Part shown: piece after piece, positions 22,289 to 34,332 of the stretch
Position numbering within the stretch: the stretch's first letter is position 1
How the letters are laid out: each line of letters opens with the position of its first letter
NCBI GenBank assembly: GCA_022575985.1
Contig: JAKSXM010000231.1
Span: 28,682,501-28,746,500, forward strand
Direction of reading: 5' to 3'
Length of the DNA stretch: 64,000 nt
Source: Anagrus nilaparvatae
Lineage: Eukaryota > Arthropoda > Insecta > Hymenoptera > Mymaridae
Made by a program: the position numbers and the translations under genes
The notes under the pieces: model-generated
Databases searched by the model: none
The model's input: the letters and a program-made list of their open reading frames with translations, nothing else
What the model was told of the DNA's origin: nothing

Positions 22289-22850
22289 GTTTAGTTACTG
22301 GCAATCATGAGATTTGATCTGCTACAGATTTTTTGGATCGCTGATCACGAAGTTCGGGGTCTTTTCCAGGAAAAATGGGCAGAACAGTCTTAACTTTGCA
22401 AAAACTGCCCCTAAAAAGGAGTATTTTTGCTGTTTTCACGCTTTCAGTGTCCAGATTTGTTCTAAATATGGGTTTTTAGATCACTGATCACGAATTTCAA
22501 GGTCCTGTCTATTAGAAATTTGCACTTCACCATTAAATTCGCAAAAACGTGAAATACATAAAAAATATTTTAGAGGTGTAGTTTTTGCTAAATTTAGGGT
22601 GAAGCGCCAATATTTAGTAGATAGGACCCCGAAATTCGTGACCAGCAACCTACAAAACCTGTATGGACATTTAAATAGTTAATACATCAGAATACCTCTT
22701 TGAAGGGTTTTTTTTTGTGCAAATTTAAGGGTTTTCCGCCCATTTCTTCCGGAAAAGACCCCAAAGTTCGTGATCACCGACCCAAAAATCTGTAATAGAT
22801 AAAAGCTCATGATGACTAGCAACTAAACGCCCTAAAACGCGATTTGAGTG
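22289..22850. mobile_element. Foldback family FB, copy 1
   Basis: Left arm GTTTAGTTACTGGCAATCAT then GGATCGCTGATCACGAA mirrors the right arm TTCGTGATCACCGACCC then ATGACTAGCAACTAAAC. Within each arm a second, weaker unit has ATCACTGATCACGAATTTC (left) and GAAATTCGTGACCAGCAACC (right), so units flip orientation at the centre near 22,570. Each unit also carries a block resembling CCCCTAAAAAGGAGTATTTT. No frame. The outermost left end seems cut by the neighbouring MITE. Confidence 0.85.
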
Positions 22851-24005
22851 AATTAAACTGGTTATAAATTATTTTCAATGTTTTTTTACCATTCTCAGTA
22901 AAAATATTAGTGAATTAGTGGGGGAGGGAAGGAGGCAAAGATCCTAATAAAAAAGAGGAAAATAAACAAGAGTAAAAGTATTGAAAAAATCAAGAAAATA
23001 TAGAAAAAATATAGAAAAAATATTTATTTTATAAATAAAAGTTTTTTTACTGTCGACCAAACAAAAACTTTTTATATAAAATTATATTTATTTACTTTGC
23101 ATCGTTAAATTTCTTGACGCCTCAGAGAATTATAAATATGTACATAGAAATAGATAAAACTTGTAAGATGCAAAAAGTTTACATTTATTGAAGTAGAAAT
23201 TAATCAAATGAAATATTGTAAAAAAAAAAACTGTCAAGTATTGAAAATTATTTGCTTTATAAAAAATAGTAATTGCTTGATGTTATATTTACAGGTTATT
23301 TTCAAATTAAGAAAAAAATAAGTGTACACTTCGACAACCTGCTATGTATTTAATGGTACACTTGGGATGATACTTATAACAGTTATAACTCATGTAAATT
23401 ATATATATTTCATTTGATCAAAAAAAAACTTAATAGATAAGCACTTTTTATGTTTTTTTTTTTTAACTAAAGACTTATGTGAACTAAATAAGAGATGAGA
23501 CAGTAAAATCGATATAAAAAAAAGAAAATTTATGTGAAAAAAAGCTTAGAAAGAGTATTATAAATGTGTATATATAACTATATTTAGGTCATGCTTCAAT
23601 TTTTTTTTTATGGTATACGTTGGTGAACCACCGAACGAGATAAATTGTTCGCTTGAAAGTTCATGTACAGAGTGCTTAGTTCAATGTATGTTATGTTTTT
23701 TTATTCAATGTGTAAAGATAGTTTTTTTCCTTCTCCTACTACTACCTTTTTTTTTTTATTATTCCAAAGTCGATAAATATTTTCTAAAGAGAATTATAAT
23801 AGATGGTTTTTCATTTATTATATAGTTTTTTTTTATTACATTTTAGTAATTAGATTTTGGTGGAAATTGAAGTTTTTCTTGTAATAAATTTTGCTGGTAA
23901 ACCATTTTGTAAAGTTTCACAGGATAGTATTAGATATTTACTATTTAGGTTTGATTTGGGCATATTTTACAATGTAGCATTTTTATGCACTCAAAAAAAA
24001 AACTG
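22851..24005. other. AT-rich non-coding DNA
   Basis: A purine-rich GGGGGAGGGAAGGAGG patch lies near 22,920. A 71-codon frame at 23,610-23,825 has a Cys-rich start and a Leu/Phe-rich middle made of T-runs; I do not consider it a gene. Nothing else is seen. Confidence 0.5.
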
Positions 24006-24310
24006 AATGGTTTGTGTTTTAAAACAACCAACGATCATGGAACATGTTCACTTAACAATTTTAACGTATACTCCCTAATTATTATTAAGTCCTAGAACCG
24101 AAGTTATAATGAAAATATAAATTATCCTAAATCCATAAACCGAAAGTATGCTAAGTCCTTATTCTTATCAGGGCCTGATCTGGCCCTAATTCCCACTTCA
24201 AATTATTCTAAGTCCATTTCACCTCCCCTTAAAATCAATTTTTCGGGCTCTACCCCTGCAAAGCCAGACTTTTTCAAATACCCCATTCAATGAACATGTT
24301 CTATGTTAAA
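24006..24310 (+). mobile_element. Dispersed family R1, copy d (both ends present)
   Basis: It starts near TGGTTTGTGTTTTAAAACAACC, with TCATGGAACATGTTCA at 24035-24050, and ends with TGAACATGTTCTATGT at 24291-24306, a near-perfect terminal inverted repeat. Inside are AAGTCC(T/C)-type repeats, an almost palindromic TCAGGGCCTGATC/TGGCCCTAA at 24168-24189, and AATTATTCTAAGTCC. This is among the most complete copies, about 300 bp, and non-coding. Confidence 0.85.
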
Positions 24311-25571
24311 AAAAAAAAACAGTTATTGCAACCGGATTTTTTTCAATGTAGAATAAATACATTAATTCAAAAAATAAATTGCAATGACCGAAAATTTTGA
24401 GGGCGAAAAATTCTCTTGGAGCTGAGTAAGCCAGTTCAACTTAAATAGATAACATAGTTTATTATCCACACCTTGATGGCGTAGCATAGTATGGACCTAA
24501 TTAGTATTATACTTAAAAGTATCATAAATTTGATAAAAATGCGAATTTACTTAATCAAACAATTGCTGATTGCAACACAAACTTTATTTCAAATTTTATT
24601 TTTTTTATTTTTAACCAACTCATATGGTTTAGAACAAGGTTTAGAAGCAAAAGGATTTTAAAATGAACCAGTCTAATGTACATAGTAATGAATTTAAATG
24701 ACTCTAGTAATTATTTCATTCGTTTATTAGCAAAAAATAACTTGAGAACACTATCAGGTACGAATTGTACAAAGTATGCTCCGTGTGTTCAGCTTTGAAT
24801 TAAATTATACATCATCATAAAAAGGTGTACCATTAAAAAAGATAGAAATTTTTTTTTCTTTTTTGATAAGAGAAAAAAAGGTGATGATAGTACGTTTATT
24901 TTAAATTTAAAAAAGAAAAAAAGAAGTAAAATAATAAGAAGAAAAAAAAAACGTTGAAACGGTTTCCTTATAACTTAAGTAAATTGTGAAATCTTAAGAA
25001 AGAGAATACGGCAATAATTTTTTCGCGCCTTTTTATTCATTTTTTTTTTATTTGACTACGTTTTCCTTCCTTTTTTTTATAATTTCCTTTTATTATTATT
25101 TTTTTATCTTCTTCATTGTTTTAATTGGCCTTCTTTTGTAGGTTAATTTGACTTTTAACCATATAATTTTTAATTGAGTACCGAAAAAGAAATATTTTTA
25201 TTCAAAAGAAAATAAAAAGTTTATGACTCTTGTTTTTGATAATTTATTTTAGTACAAGTAATAATATTTCGTTGTATTTTTGAATGAATTAAATATGCTC
25301 ACTTTATCTTATTGTCAGTTTGTAGTTGTGAACAAAAATTTTATTTCAATTTCTTTTTTTCTTAAATTTGATAATAATTATTTTACACATACTTTTTTTT
25401 TTAATTCAAAGTATTTTCTACTTTAAAGAAAACTTGATTTTAATAAAAATTTAATATTATAATTTCCGAAGATTAAATTTTTAGGTTTTTATTAAGCTTT
25501 TCGCAATTACTTTAGTTTTTCATTATTTTTGCATTTTTAATATTTTTAAAAGTAAAGTATATAATATGAAC
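24311..25571. other. AT-rich non-coding DNA
   Basis: An acceptor-like tract, CCTTCTTTTGTAG, ends at about 25,141 but is followed by GTTAAT, a poor donor. No frame or known element is visible. Confidence 0.5.
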
Positions 25572-25930
25572 TTATGGACGTGTCTCCAAATTGGTTCCAA
25601 AGTAATTTTTCCCGAAAGCTACTAAAAATAAGCTTCCATGTCATTTTTTAGGTCCAAAGATTCAAGTATCTTAACCATTTTCATTTTTTGGCAATTTTTT
25701 TTTATTTTAGATTTTTCAGATTAAATTTAAAACAGAGCTAATTTTTTTCTATGGAAAATTTCCAGTTGGAACCTAAGAGAAAAAAATTTTTTACATTAAT
25801 ATAAGCATTTTATAGAAAAAATATAATAAAATTGGATATACACCTTTGGAGCTAAAAATTGGTATCGAGGATTGTTGTTAGTAGTGCGTTGGGGTAAAAT
25901 TACTTTGGAACCAATTTGACTGAACCATAA
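25572..25930. mobile_element. MITE with CAAATTGGTTCCAAAGTAAT ends
   Basis: The 23-bp segment 25587-25609 starting CAAATTGGTTCCAAAGTAAT is the exact reverse complement of 25896-25918. Similarity extends outward, imperfectly, to TTATGG on the left and CCATAA on the right. The 359-bp body has no frame. Target duplication is not certain. Confidence 0.8.
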
Positions 25931-26284
25931 ATTTTGTATACATTAAATTTTAAAATACCAATGTTTAAATTTTTTTTATCTGATACAATATGAATACTAT
26001 TGCGTATTGAAAACAATTAGCTCCTTAAAAATGACAAGCCTGGATTTTTAGAGCTTCCATATAAAGTCTTTTTTTATAAATGATGATGTTTTAATAAAAC
26101 GGAATAGAGTAACTATATTAGTAAATGACTGGTTAGTTTTCAATAAAGAACTGCTTTTTTTTACAAGTACTACGCGGTATTGGTCATTCACTGGGGTGTT
26201 TTATATGTATTAAGCCCTTTTCCTATGAATATTTTCGTCAACACCGTCACGCCTCATAAAAAACTTGACTTGCTTCTAATCGAA
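25931..26284. other. AT-rich non-coding DNA
   Basis: Nothing recognisable apart from oligo-T and oligo-A runs. Confidence 0.5.
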
Positions 26285-26860
26285 TTAAGGTTGTTGTTCG
26301 GTACATGCTAACGAGCCTAGCGGATTATTTCGTGAAGTTCGTAAAAATCAAAAATAAGTAAAAAAAAAATAAAAATATTTGTTTATTACGAATTTCAGAA
26401 GAAAAATTATGATTATTTTTATTGACCAATACTTTTTTTTTTTTAATAAAATCAATAAAAATTAATAAAACTTAAAATATTATAAATTATCGAAAAAATT
26501 TTATTTTTTTTCAACTTTGGAGTTTAATATTTCTGATACAAAATGGTCAATTCCCTTCGAATTTTAAAATAATATTCTAATACTATTAGAATTAATTACT
26601 AACTTTAAAATTAATTTTCGTTCAGATCACTGACGTCTCGTTTAGAAGCATTTCCAAAAAGACGCTAGATTTCAATGCATTTTCACGCGTCTTCCTATTC
26701 TAACAATGTATAAGGATTGAACTTTTGAGTTTAATAACTCGTAAAATAAATAGTGAATTATCTTAATTTTTTAACAGTAGACGCATTTTCATTTTATTAA
26801 TCCCCTGTTAAAATTATATTCAATTCTGACGTTGACGCATGTACCAAACAACAACCTTAA
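26285..26860. mobile_element. TTAA-flanked MITE, 24-bp inverted ends (piggyBac-like?)
   Basis: TTAAGGTTGTTGTTCGGTAC plus ATGC (26285-26308) mirrors GCAT plus GTACCAAACAACAACCTTAA (26837-26860) with a single mismatch. The outermost TTAA is palindromic and could be the TTAA duplication typical of piggyBac elements. The 576-bp interior has no transposase and is only slightly GC-richer than its flanks, with CGTCTCG and ACGCGTCTTCC patches. Assignment to piggyBac rests only on TTAA. Confidence 0.75.
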
Positions 26861-27343
26861 GGTAGTCACAGGCCTACAATTCTAATCTTTTGACAGAGAT
26901 AGTGAGCATAGCCATCCCTCCTTCCAAAAAAAAATCATTTACAATATGAAATAAATACACACAGAAGAATAATCTAATCAAAATTGATACGTTAACAAGA
27001 GAAAATGAAGTATAATTAAAAAATTAATTAAAAAACGTAAGATAATTGAAGAATATAATTTTTTCTATAAACATTAAACTTTTTTTTTCTAATAAAACAA
27101 AAAGATTTAAATCTTTTCTCACCAAAAATATACACACATATAACATTATATAATATTCAACATGGGTATTGCAGAATAAGAGACCTTACTGTTATCTACT
27201 TTAAACTATAAATTATTATTATTATTATAGCATAAAAGAAGAGAAGAGAACAATTAATTTGAGCCATTTTATAAGATACATTATTTTCTTGTGTTTATAA
27301 AGAAAATATACTATTTATTATTATATACTTTAGTTTTATGTCT

Positions 27344-27384
<41 letters not shown>

Positions 27385-28500
27385 CTCTTCTAGCTTTTAC
27401 TTTCTTTTGAACCAGATTTTATTTCTAATTTATTTTTAAGGAATTTTATGAGCTTAACATTTATTGTCTCAAGGGTTTTTTATTTATTTTTTTTTTTACT
27501 TGTTACTTATTTGATTTACTTAATTTTTTTTTCTCTTTTTCTTTTTAATTTATTTTTATTACTTTTATTGTTTTATTTTTCATTCGGCTATTTATTTGTT
27601 TATTTATTTTTTTATATATTAAAGGTAAAATTTGAGGAATGGGAGAAATTGGGTAATAAGTGTTTAATTTTTTTATCTATTAATAATCTTTAAAATAGGA
27701 CGTAGAATAATTATATTTATCAGTATAGTTTAAATAACGCTTTGGGGAAAAAATAATACTTAATAGGTCATAATTCCCAACTAAATTTTACAGATATTTT
27801 TCTTGAAATTGCAGTTCGAATCTTTCCAATAGTTTAAAATATTTAATAATTTGCGAATAATTTGGAATGATTGTAATGAAATAAAGGGACTTTTCTAGAT
27901 TGGTAACGAAACTTATCGACTATTATAAAATGCAAGCTTTTCTAAAAACTCTCCTGAGTTTGTGTTCAATATTTTATCTTCTATTCAAATTTTGCGTTGC
28001 CGAATTTTTTTAATTAAAGTATTAGAATTTTCTTTAGTATTTTCTCAATACTTTTATGTTCATTTTGCAATTCTCTAATGAAAGCATACATACTTAAGTT
28101 ATTTCGTCCATACCTAGTCCTTTCTCCATAAATAGCTTTTCTTATATTTACCCTTTCTAGCATTTGTACCAAAGTTCTCGCTAAACAAATATCTATATTT
28201 GACGTATAATTTGTGCTGATGCAGCTTCTGACTGCTCTAATGTTTTTTGTCTTTTCAAACTTCTCAAGTCTTTCATAGCTTCCATTGGCTCGTGAGTTGG
28301 CGTAGTAGTGTGATCTTCTTCGTTCATTATTGCGTTTTTTTTTACAGAAATTTGTTTATTAATGTATTCTTTTTTACTGTTAACTTACATAGCTTTATAT
28401 GAAGTTTTCTGCCAATTGTGATTTTCACTGGATTAAAATGATTTGGGAAAATTGTCGTACAATCAAATTTTATTCTCCAGTTTGTAAGAACAATTATAGA
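26861..28500. other. AT-rich non-coding DNA
   Basis: An 81-codon T-rich frame at 27,448-27,693 is low-complexity hydrophobic translation (Phe, Leu, Tyr) and is rejected. No other signal apart from the CT repeat listed separately. Confidence 0.5.
27349..27381. repeat. CT microsatellite
   Basis: About 16 uninterrupted CT dinucleotides, preceded by a C-run (TCTCCCCCCT). Confidence 0.95.
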
Positions 28501-28505
28501 TTAAT

Positions 28506-28598
28506 AAAAAAAAAAAAAATTATGCTTGAACAAAAAGTAAAAAAAAAAATATCAAAAAAATTTTTTTTTCATATGCTAGACAGAATATGAGTATACAT
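28506..28598 (+). repeat. ~93-bp direct repeat, left copy
   Basis: The segment containing TTATGCTTGAACAAAAAGTA and ATGCTAGACAGAATATGAGT recurs at 29,441-29,534, 933 bp downstream, with only run-length and few base differences. Foldback MITE copy B lies between the two. Confidence 0.85.
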
Positions 28599-28708
28599 AC
28601 AACATTAATTAGTGTTCCATAAAAAATAACTTCGAGTAATTTGCACTAGGAAAATATGAAGCAAACCACCTCATAAATAAATTATATTTAACAGTTTTGA
28701 AATGCTTG

Positions 28709-29098
28709 CACTGTAAAAAGTAACTTTTAGAATTTTTTCGAAACATTAGTGAATTTTCAAAAATTTTGTAAATATTCGATAAAAATCGTAAATTAAAAAA
28801 ATTTAGTACATTATCAAAAAATTCGAGGATTCTCAATTTTTTTTTGTGATTTTACGAAAAAAGTTGTAAATTCATAACTATTTTTTGTAAATTTTCGAAA
28901 AAAACTTGTAAATTATCAATTTTTCTCGTGAATTAACAAAAAAAAATCGAGAATACTCGAATTTTTTGTTAATATTCTAAATTTAGTAATTATACGATTT
29001 TTTTCGAATATTTACAAATTTTTTCGAAAATGTACTAATTTTTCGAAAATGTTCTAATTTTTTTGTTAATACATATAAGAAAGTTACTTTTTACAGTG
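28709..29098. mobile_element. Foldback MITE family M1, copy B
   Basis: CACTGTAAAAAGTAAC (28709-28724) and GTTACTTTTTACAGTG (29083-29098) are exact inverted termini. The interior mirrors itself as in copy A, but the copy is shorter (390 bp). The flanks are TG rather than TA on both sides, so the TA duplication is not preserved here. Confidence 0.9.
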
Positions 29099-29440
29099 TG
29101 ACTTTACTATCAAAAAATTGTTTAATTATCAAAAGCAATAATATCTCAATAATTTAATTCTATAAATTATTTAAATAAGTTAAATATTTTTTTAAAGTTA
29201 CAAACAAAAATGTAAAAATATAATATTTTCTGTTTCTAACTTTAGTTTAGATGCTTGAAAAAAAAAGAAAAAAAACAAAATTTACTAAATTTTCATTTTG
29301 TTAAAATTTTTCATTAAAAATAAAAAAGAATCTCACACATATTAGTTATAAAAATGTATTATACTTAAATAATAAAATTTTTTTTTAGTAACATTACAGT
29401 AAAAATTTTAACATAAATTACATAATGCAGGTAAAAAACG

Positions 29441-29534
29441 AAAAAAAAAAAATTATGCTTGAACAAAAAGTAAAAAAAAAAAAATATCAAAAAAAATTTT
29501 TTTTAATATGCTAGACAGAATATGAGTATACATA
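29441..29534 (+). repeat. ~93-bp direct repeat, right copy
   Basis: This is the second copy of the segment at 28,506-28,598, in the same orientation. The pair could mark a segmental duplication, or two insertions of one element. Confidence 0.85.
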
Positions 29535-32500
29535 AAACATACTCAAAAAAGTTTAAAAAAAATTGTCCTGGACTAAAAAACTCTTATAGCAAGAAAGAAG
29601 CATTAATTTTTATTATATTTTTTTTAATTTTCCCTAACGCATTGCTTTAGACAACAATAATTACTCCCATGTGCAATTATAACGATATCTAATGAAATAG
29701 CTCAACGCTTATATATATTTTATATATTATAAAAGTTCTTTCTATGTGTTAATGGAAAATTGCATTAAATGGCTGTACCCTCGTGAGAAAGAGCTTAAAA
29801 CTTTTATTATTTGAATATATTTATATCTTCATATGTTGTGTATTATATAATACGTGTATATTAAATATAAAAAAATATGCTTAGAGAACTGAAAAAAAAA
29901 ATTTTATTCGCCGAGTGATTTTTTCTGCTTCGTTTACTTTATTAAATTACATAACTTTTTTTTTTCATTAAATTAGGTTAGTAAATTTTGTTTTTTTTTT
30001 TTGTTTTATCTTTTGTATCTTTTTAATGAATGTATATTTTGGTGTCTGACAAAGTAATATTTGCTGAAGCTATATTTCAAGTAGAATTTTTTTTAATGAT
30101 TCTAATGTTTTAATTAAAAGTACCATTAGGTTTGTTTGTTCGGTCCGAATGTTCTTGTTCCTAGCATATAGCATTTTAAAAATTCTCAACATCAAGAAAA
30201 TGAGGAATTAAGTAAGGATTCAGAAAGTTAATAGTCAAGGCATAAGCATAAATTCAAAATTGATTGAAATTAAACCAAGTCAACCAATTTAATTTTACCA
30301 AGTGATTCTTATGTATCTTAGAGTGTAATTTTGGTGGCTAAAAATGGTTTTGAAGGTTTCATCTATTTTCCGACAGCCAGTTTTGGGTAATTTTCAAAAA
30401 AATATTGCTTATTAAGCCTCATTTCGGTATACCTGCATGGTTTTCGGGGTCGCTGATCACGATTCTGAAACTGGAATTTTAAAATTCAAAATGGTGAACT
30501 AAAAATGGCCAATTTTTATCCTGAAAATCGATTATTTAGGTGGTTTCAAGAATTTCAAAGTTATTTTCGGGGTCTAAAGCTTAAGGAGGCTGAATACAGA
30601 ATGAAAAAAATACACGATTTGTCTAAAAATTGACTAGATTTAAATCTGAGTATTTACCATCTAAAATCACCCTGCAAAATTTGAAAAAATTTTACCGCTT
30701 AGTTTTTAAATTATTGAGCCCAAAAGTTGAAATTTTATACTGGCTCTTATGAAAAATAGAAAAATTTTATAACTCGACTTCTAGTTATACGATTTCAAAG
30801 ATAATCAAAACTCAAGCTTTATGCAGCAGGAAAAAAGCTGCGTTAAATATTTGGTCTAGAAGGAAACTGCGCCATATAGCGTACAGGCATCTATTTAAAA
30901 TATTGATATTTTTAAGGAACTGTTTATCACAATACAGGGTTCTAATATTAACATGGTACATATTTATAGAAAGCTGTAACTAAAATGAAAGGCTTCAAGA
31001 TAGGCCTAAGTAGGGAATTAGAAAATTTGGGTTAAGAAACCTAATAGAATACAGCTACAGTATATGCTAGTTTTTGAAGTACCAGTTATTAAATAATAGG
31101 CTCCTAGAGGGTGGCATAATAATTAAAACTATGAAAAACCGTGTTCATTGGTCGCATTGAGTTAGCAAGTCTCTATTATTATCATGCAAATTAAAAAAAT
31201 ACTTAAAATTAAAGGAAATTCATTAAAAATGAAAATATAGATGAAAAAAACATTTCATTTTATTATTGAATAAAATTAGAATTTCATATTCATTTTTTTT
31301 TATATCCAGTTTAGAGATAAACGTGTATACATTTCAATTTCAAGTATATTATATTGCTATATATGAACAATCGTATATATACGACAATAAAAATTGTAGC
31401 TATTGTTTTCAAATAAACAAAGCTCATATTATTAAAAAAAAAAAAAAAAATCAGAACACTTGGCAAGTAGCCTCTATATTCTATTGTTATTATATAGTTT
31501 TTTTTATTATTTTATTCTTTATTTTTTACCAATATTTTGCGCTCCGTGTACACTTTTTTTTTATTTTCATCAGATCTGAATATCATTTCTACATATTCAT
31601 TGTATTTTTTTTATTTAGTATCTTTTTTTTTTATTTTATATTATGTTTTCATCGACACCGAATTCCTTTATATTTACGTGTCTGAATTTTTTATAATTGT
31701 AGCTCATTGCAAATAAGAAAAAAAAAGGTTATATTTACGTTTCTATATTATATATGTGATAAAAAAAAAGAATTTATTTTATGTTTATCGATATGGAGTA
31801 AAGGTAATAAATGCAAAAAAATTGTTAAAAATTATTCCAAAAAACTTGGCCAAAATAAAAATATTTTTATAACAAAATGTTGCTTGGGAAGGGGCCTACA
31901 AAAAGTATCTTAAACCAATTAATAATCTACAAATCAGATTGTGTAAAATAATCAATAACAATAGTAATAAAAAGATCTTAAATATGAATGAATCATTTAT
32001 TTTAAAAATTTTAGTTTGCTATTTTGAAAAATTGATATTTTCTTATTTAAATAACAAATGCTCGAGTACTAATAGGTGCTAATAGGTAATTTCTATAAAG
32101 TATAATAAATTACCAAATTATATAAAAACTATAACTTATTGACATTAAAAAATTTTTTTAAATAAAATCTTAAAAGAATTATATATTTAATTTAATCCAA
32201 TCTATAATATTTTATATAGTTTTTACACCTTTTAAACTTTATTAACTTAATCTTATTATTTATAATAAAATTTAATGTGTAAATTGTATTATTAGTCGCT
32301 CAAATTTTATTGTAAAATATAATTATTTATAAAATCTAAATTAATTATCTCATTTTATATTTAATTATATTTTTATTTTAACCTACATTGTAGTTAAAGA
32401 CTTAATAATTCATGTATTCTATTTTCATGTATTTTCTTATGTTTTATTCCTGGCTTGGTAACCTGCATCTTCTTTACAGGCAATAAATATTAAATATTAT

Positions 32501-32905
32501 TAAATATTATTATTAAATAATTTTTGAAATATGCCATAATAAACTTAATTAATTAATTAATATTATTTTAAAAACTGCTAATGCATATATTTTAATTATA
32601 CTTGATTTAATATTATGTTAATATATTCCATGTAAATTCAATAACAAATCGTTAAACGGTCTCGAAGTGTATATTCGTATCAAAATTTAAGATCGTTTTT
32701 ATAATTACAATTATCACGATGACGATGAGAATATTTGATATTGAACACGTTTACATGTTTTATTTATTTGTGTCTTAATAGGCTATGCATAATAACACGT
32801 TAGTATTCTTTAAAATTATTCTTTTAAAGATTTTGTCTTGCTATAATAATGGTTGTGGGTGCTGATTTTGAATATCACATAGGCCAACATTTTGGAAAAA
32901 TTTGA
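29535..32905. other. AT-rich non-coding DNA; decayed FB-like patch at 30.4 kb
   Basis: TTCGGGGTCGCTGATCACGA at about 30,444-30,463 matches the FB family core, but the rest is too diverged to bound. The longest open frame in the window (139 codons, 31,266-31,685) is here; it is F/I/Y/N-rich and contains AT-run translations, and I reject it as a gene. The remainder is AT-rich. Confidence 0.45.
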
Positions 32906-32909
32906 GCGA

Positions 32910-33590
32910 ATTTCATGATGGCGAACCTGATTTACGGGTCACGGAGCATGAAAATTGGGGTCATTTTGTAAAGAAATGGGGGCTTCACATTTAAATTTGC
33001 AAAAACTACCCCCCAAAAAAGGGGTGTTTTTGCTATTTTCGTACTTTGAGCATCCAGAATATGCCCATATAGGTTTCTTGGGTCACTTATCAAGAATTTC
33101 GACTTCTTTTTCATAAAAAATTAAAATTTAATCTCTAAATTGGCTAAAACTACCCCCGAAAAGGGGGGGAAATTATTGAATAGTGACCCGAAAAACCCAT
33201 ATGGGCATAACCTGGACGCTCAAAGTGCGAAAATAACAAAAACGCCACTTTTGGGAGTAGTTTTAAAGGGTGAAATATTAAATATTTATGAAAAGGAGTC
33301 GAAATTCTTGATTAGCGACCCAAAAGACCTATATGGGTGTATCCTGGATGCTAAAAGTATACGAAAATAGCAAAAACACCCCCTTTTTAGGGGTAGTTCT
33401 AGCCAATTTAGGGGTTAAATTTTAATTGTTTATGAAAAAGAAGTCGAAATTCTTAATCAGCGACCGATAAAACCCGTATGGTGCAAATCTGAGCGCTCAA
33501 AGAGCCAAACCAAAAAACCTATAGTAGAGTAAATCTCGTGTTCGCCAGCGAAAATACAACCAAACCCGTATTTTGACTGGAATACAAGGC
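32910..33590. mobile_element. Foldback family FB, copy 2 (largest)
   Basis: Units in minus orientation (CTACCCCCCAAAAAAGGGGT near 33005) give way around 33,140 to units in plus orientation. Plus units carry GTGACCCGAAAAACCCATAT at 33182, TTAGCGACCCAAAAGACC near 33311 and ATCAGCGACCGATAAAACCC near 33456, a period of about 140. Each unit also has CCCCTTTTTAGGGGTAGTT-like blocks. It ends near GTATTTTGACTGG. Open frames here (for example 33,140-33,370) are translations of the repeat. Confidence 0.88.
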
Positions 33591-33625
33591 TACTTAGTAA
33601 CTTTATGAAAAAGATTTAAAAATAT

Positions 33626-33627
<2 letters not shown>

Positions 33628-33671
<44 letters not shown>
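33628..33671. repeat. Poly-T tract, 44 nt
   Basis: An uninterrupted run of 44 T directly after FB copy 2, followed by AACGAATTCACGG. It may be a homopolymer expansion, or the poly-A tail of a minus-strand retroposon lacking a recognisable body. Confidence 0.9.
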
Positions 33672-33674
<3 letters not shown>

Positions 33675-33955
33675 GAATTCACGGGACGCACCCTTTACAA
33701 CAATTTTTAATGTATATATTTTTACATTTATAAATTATTATTTTATCAATTAATTAATTTGAAATTAATTAATTGATTGTTTCTGCGGCTGCAGTCCGAC
33801 TTACCTTAAACATTCAATACTCGTATTCACATGAACATATTATGCTCATTATATTATTAATTTATTAAATTATTAATTTATTTTTAACAAAATAAAAAGT
33901 CAAATATTAGAAATATTATAAAAATACCGAGGCTGTTTAGAAAATTTGTGTACAA

Positions 33956-34197
33956 ACCAAACCTAAAAGAATTTTTTGTTACCCAGAGAAGAATGATTGT
34001 TTATTTAATTCTTTAGAGCGGAATTATTTTGAGGTTAATATTTTTAAAAACAATTATTTTCAATTTAATTCTTTTTGAACAGAATTAAGACAAAAATAAT
34101 TGTTTTTAAAAAAATTAACCTGAAAATAATTCCGCTCTAAAGAATTAAATAAACATTCATTCTTCTCTGGGTAACAAAAAATTCTTTTAGGTTTGGT
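33956..34197. mobile_element. Full-length palindromic MITE, 8-bp duplication
   Basis: ACCAAACCTAAAAGAATTTT (from 33956) mirrors AAAATTCTTTTAGGTTTGGT (to 34197), and the mirror symmetry continues through GTTACCCAGAGAAGAATG and TTTAGAGCGGAATTATTTT almost to the centre near 34,077. GTGTACAA precedes and GTGTACAT follows, a probable 8-bp target duplication with one change, which would suit hAT-like transposition. Length 242 bp. The arms are so alike that insertion looks fairly recent. Confidence 0.9.
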
Positions 34198-34332
34198 GTG
34201 TACATTTAGTACATTTTTTAACATACTAAATAATAATATTCAAAAAAAAATTTAATCATAGTTAGGAAACTAAATGTCAACAAAGTAACCATAAATATCC
34301 TCTGTACTTTTATAAAATTTTTAATTTCGATT

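Noticed and set aside
27448..27693. 81-codon hydrophobic frame resembling a membrane protein
   Set aside because: The hydrophobicity comes from T-runs (TTT and TTA codons); there is no signal of a real family.
27808..27826. GCAGTTCGAATCTTTCC as a tRNA T-arm
   Set aside because: No matching acceptor stem, D-arm or anticodon arm is found around it.
31266..31685. 139-codon open frame, the longest in the window
   Set aside because: It is rich in F, I, Y, K and N, contains runs translated from poly-A and poly-T, and shows no domain. It reads as chance in AT-rich DNA.
33140..33370. 76-codon frame with repeated DPK(N/D)(P/L)YG motifs
   Set aside because: It is the translation of the ~140-bp units of foldback copy 2; the peptide repeats follow from the DNA repeats.
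33790..33810. Minus-strand AAG|GTAAGT donor
   Set aside because: An isolated donor consensus without an exon, acceptor or frame.
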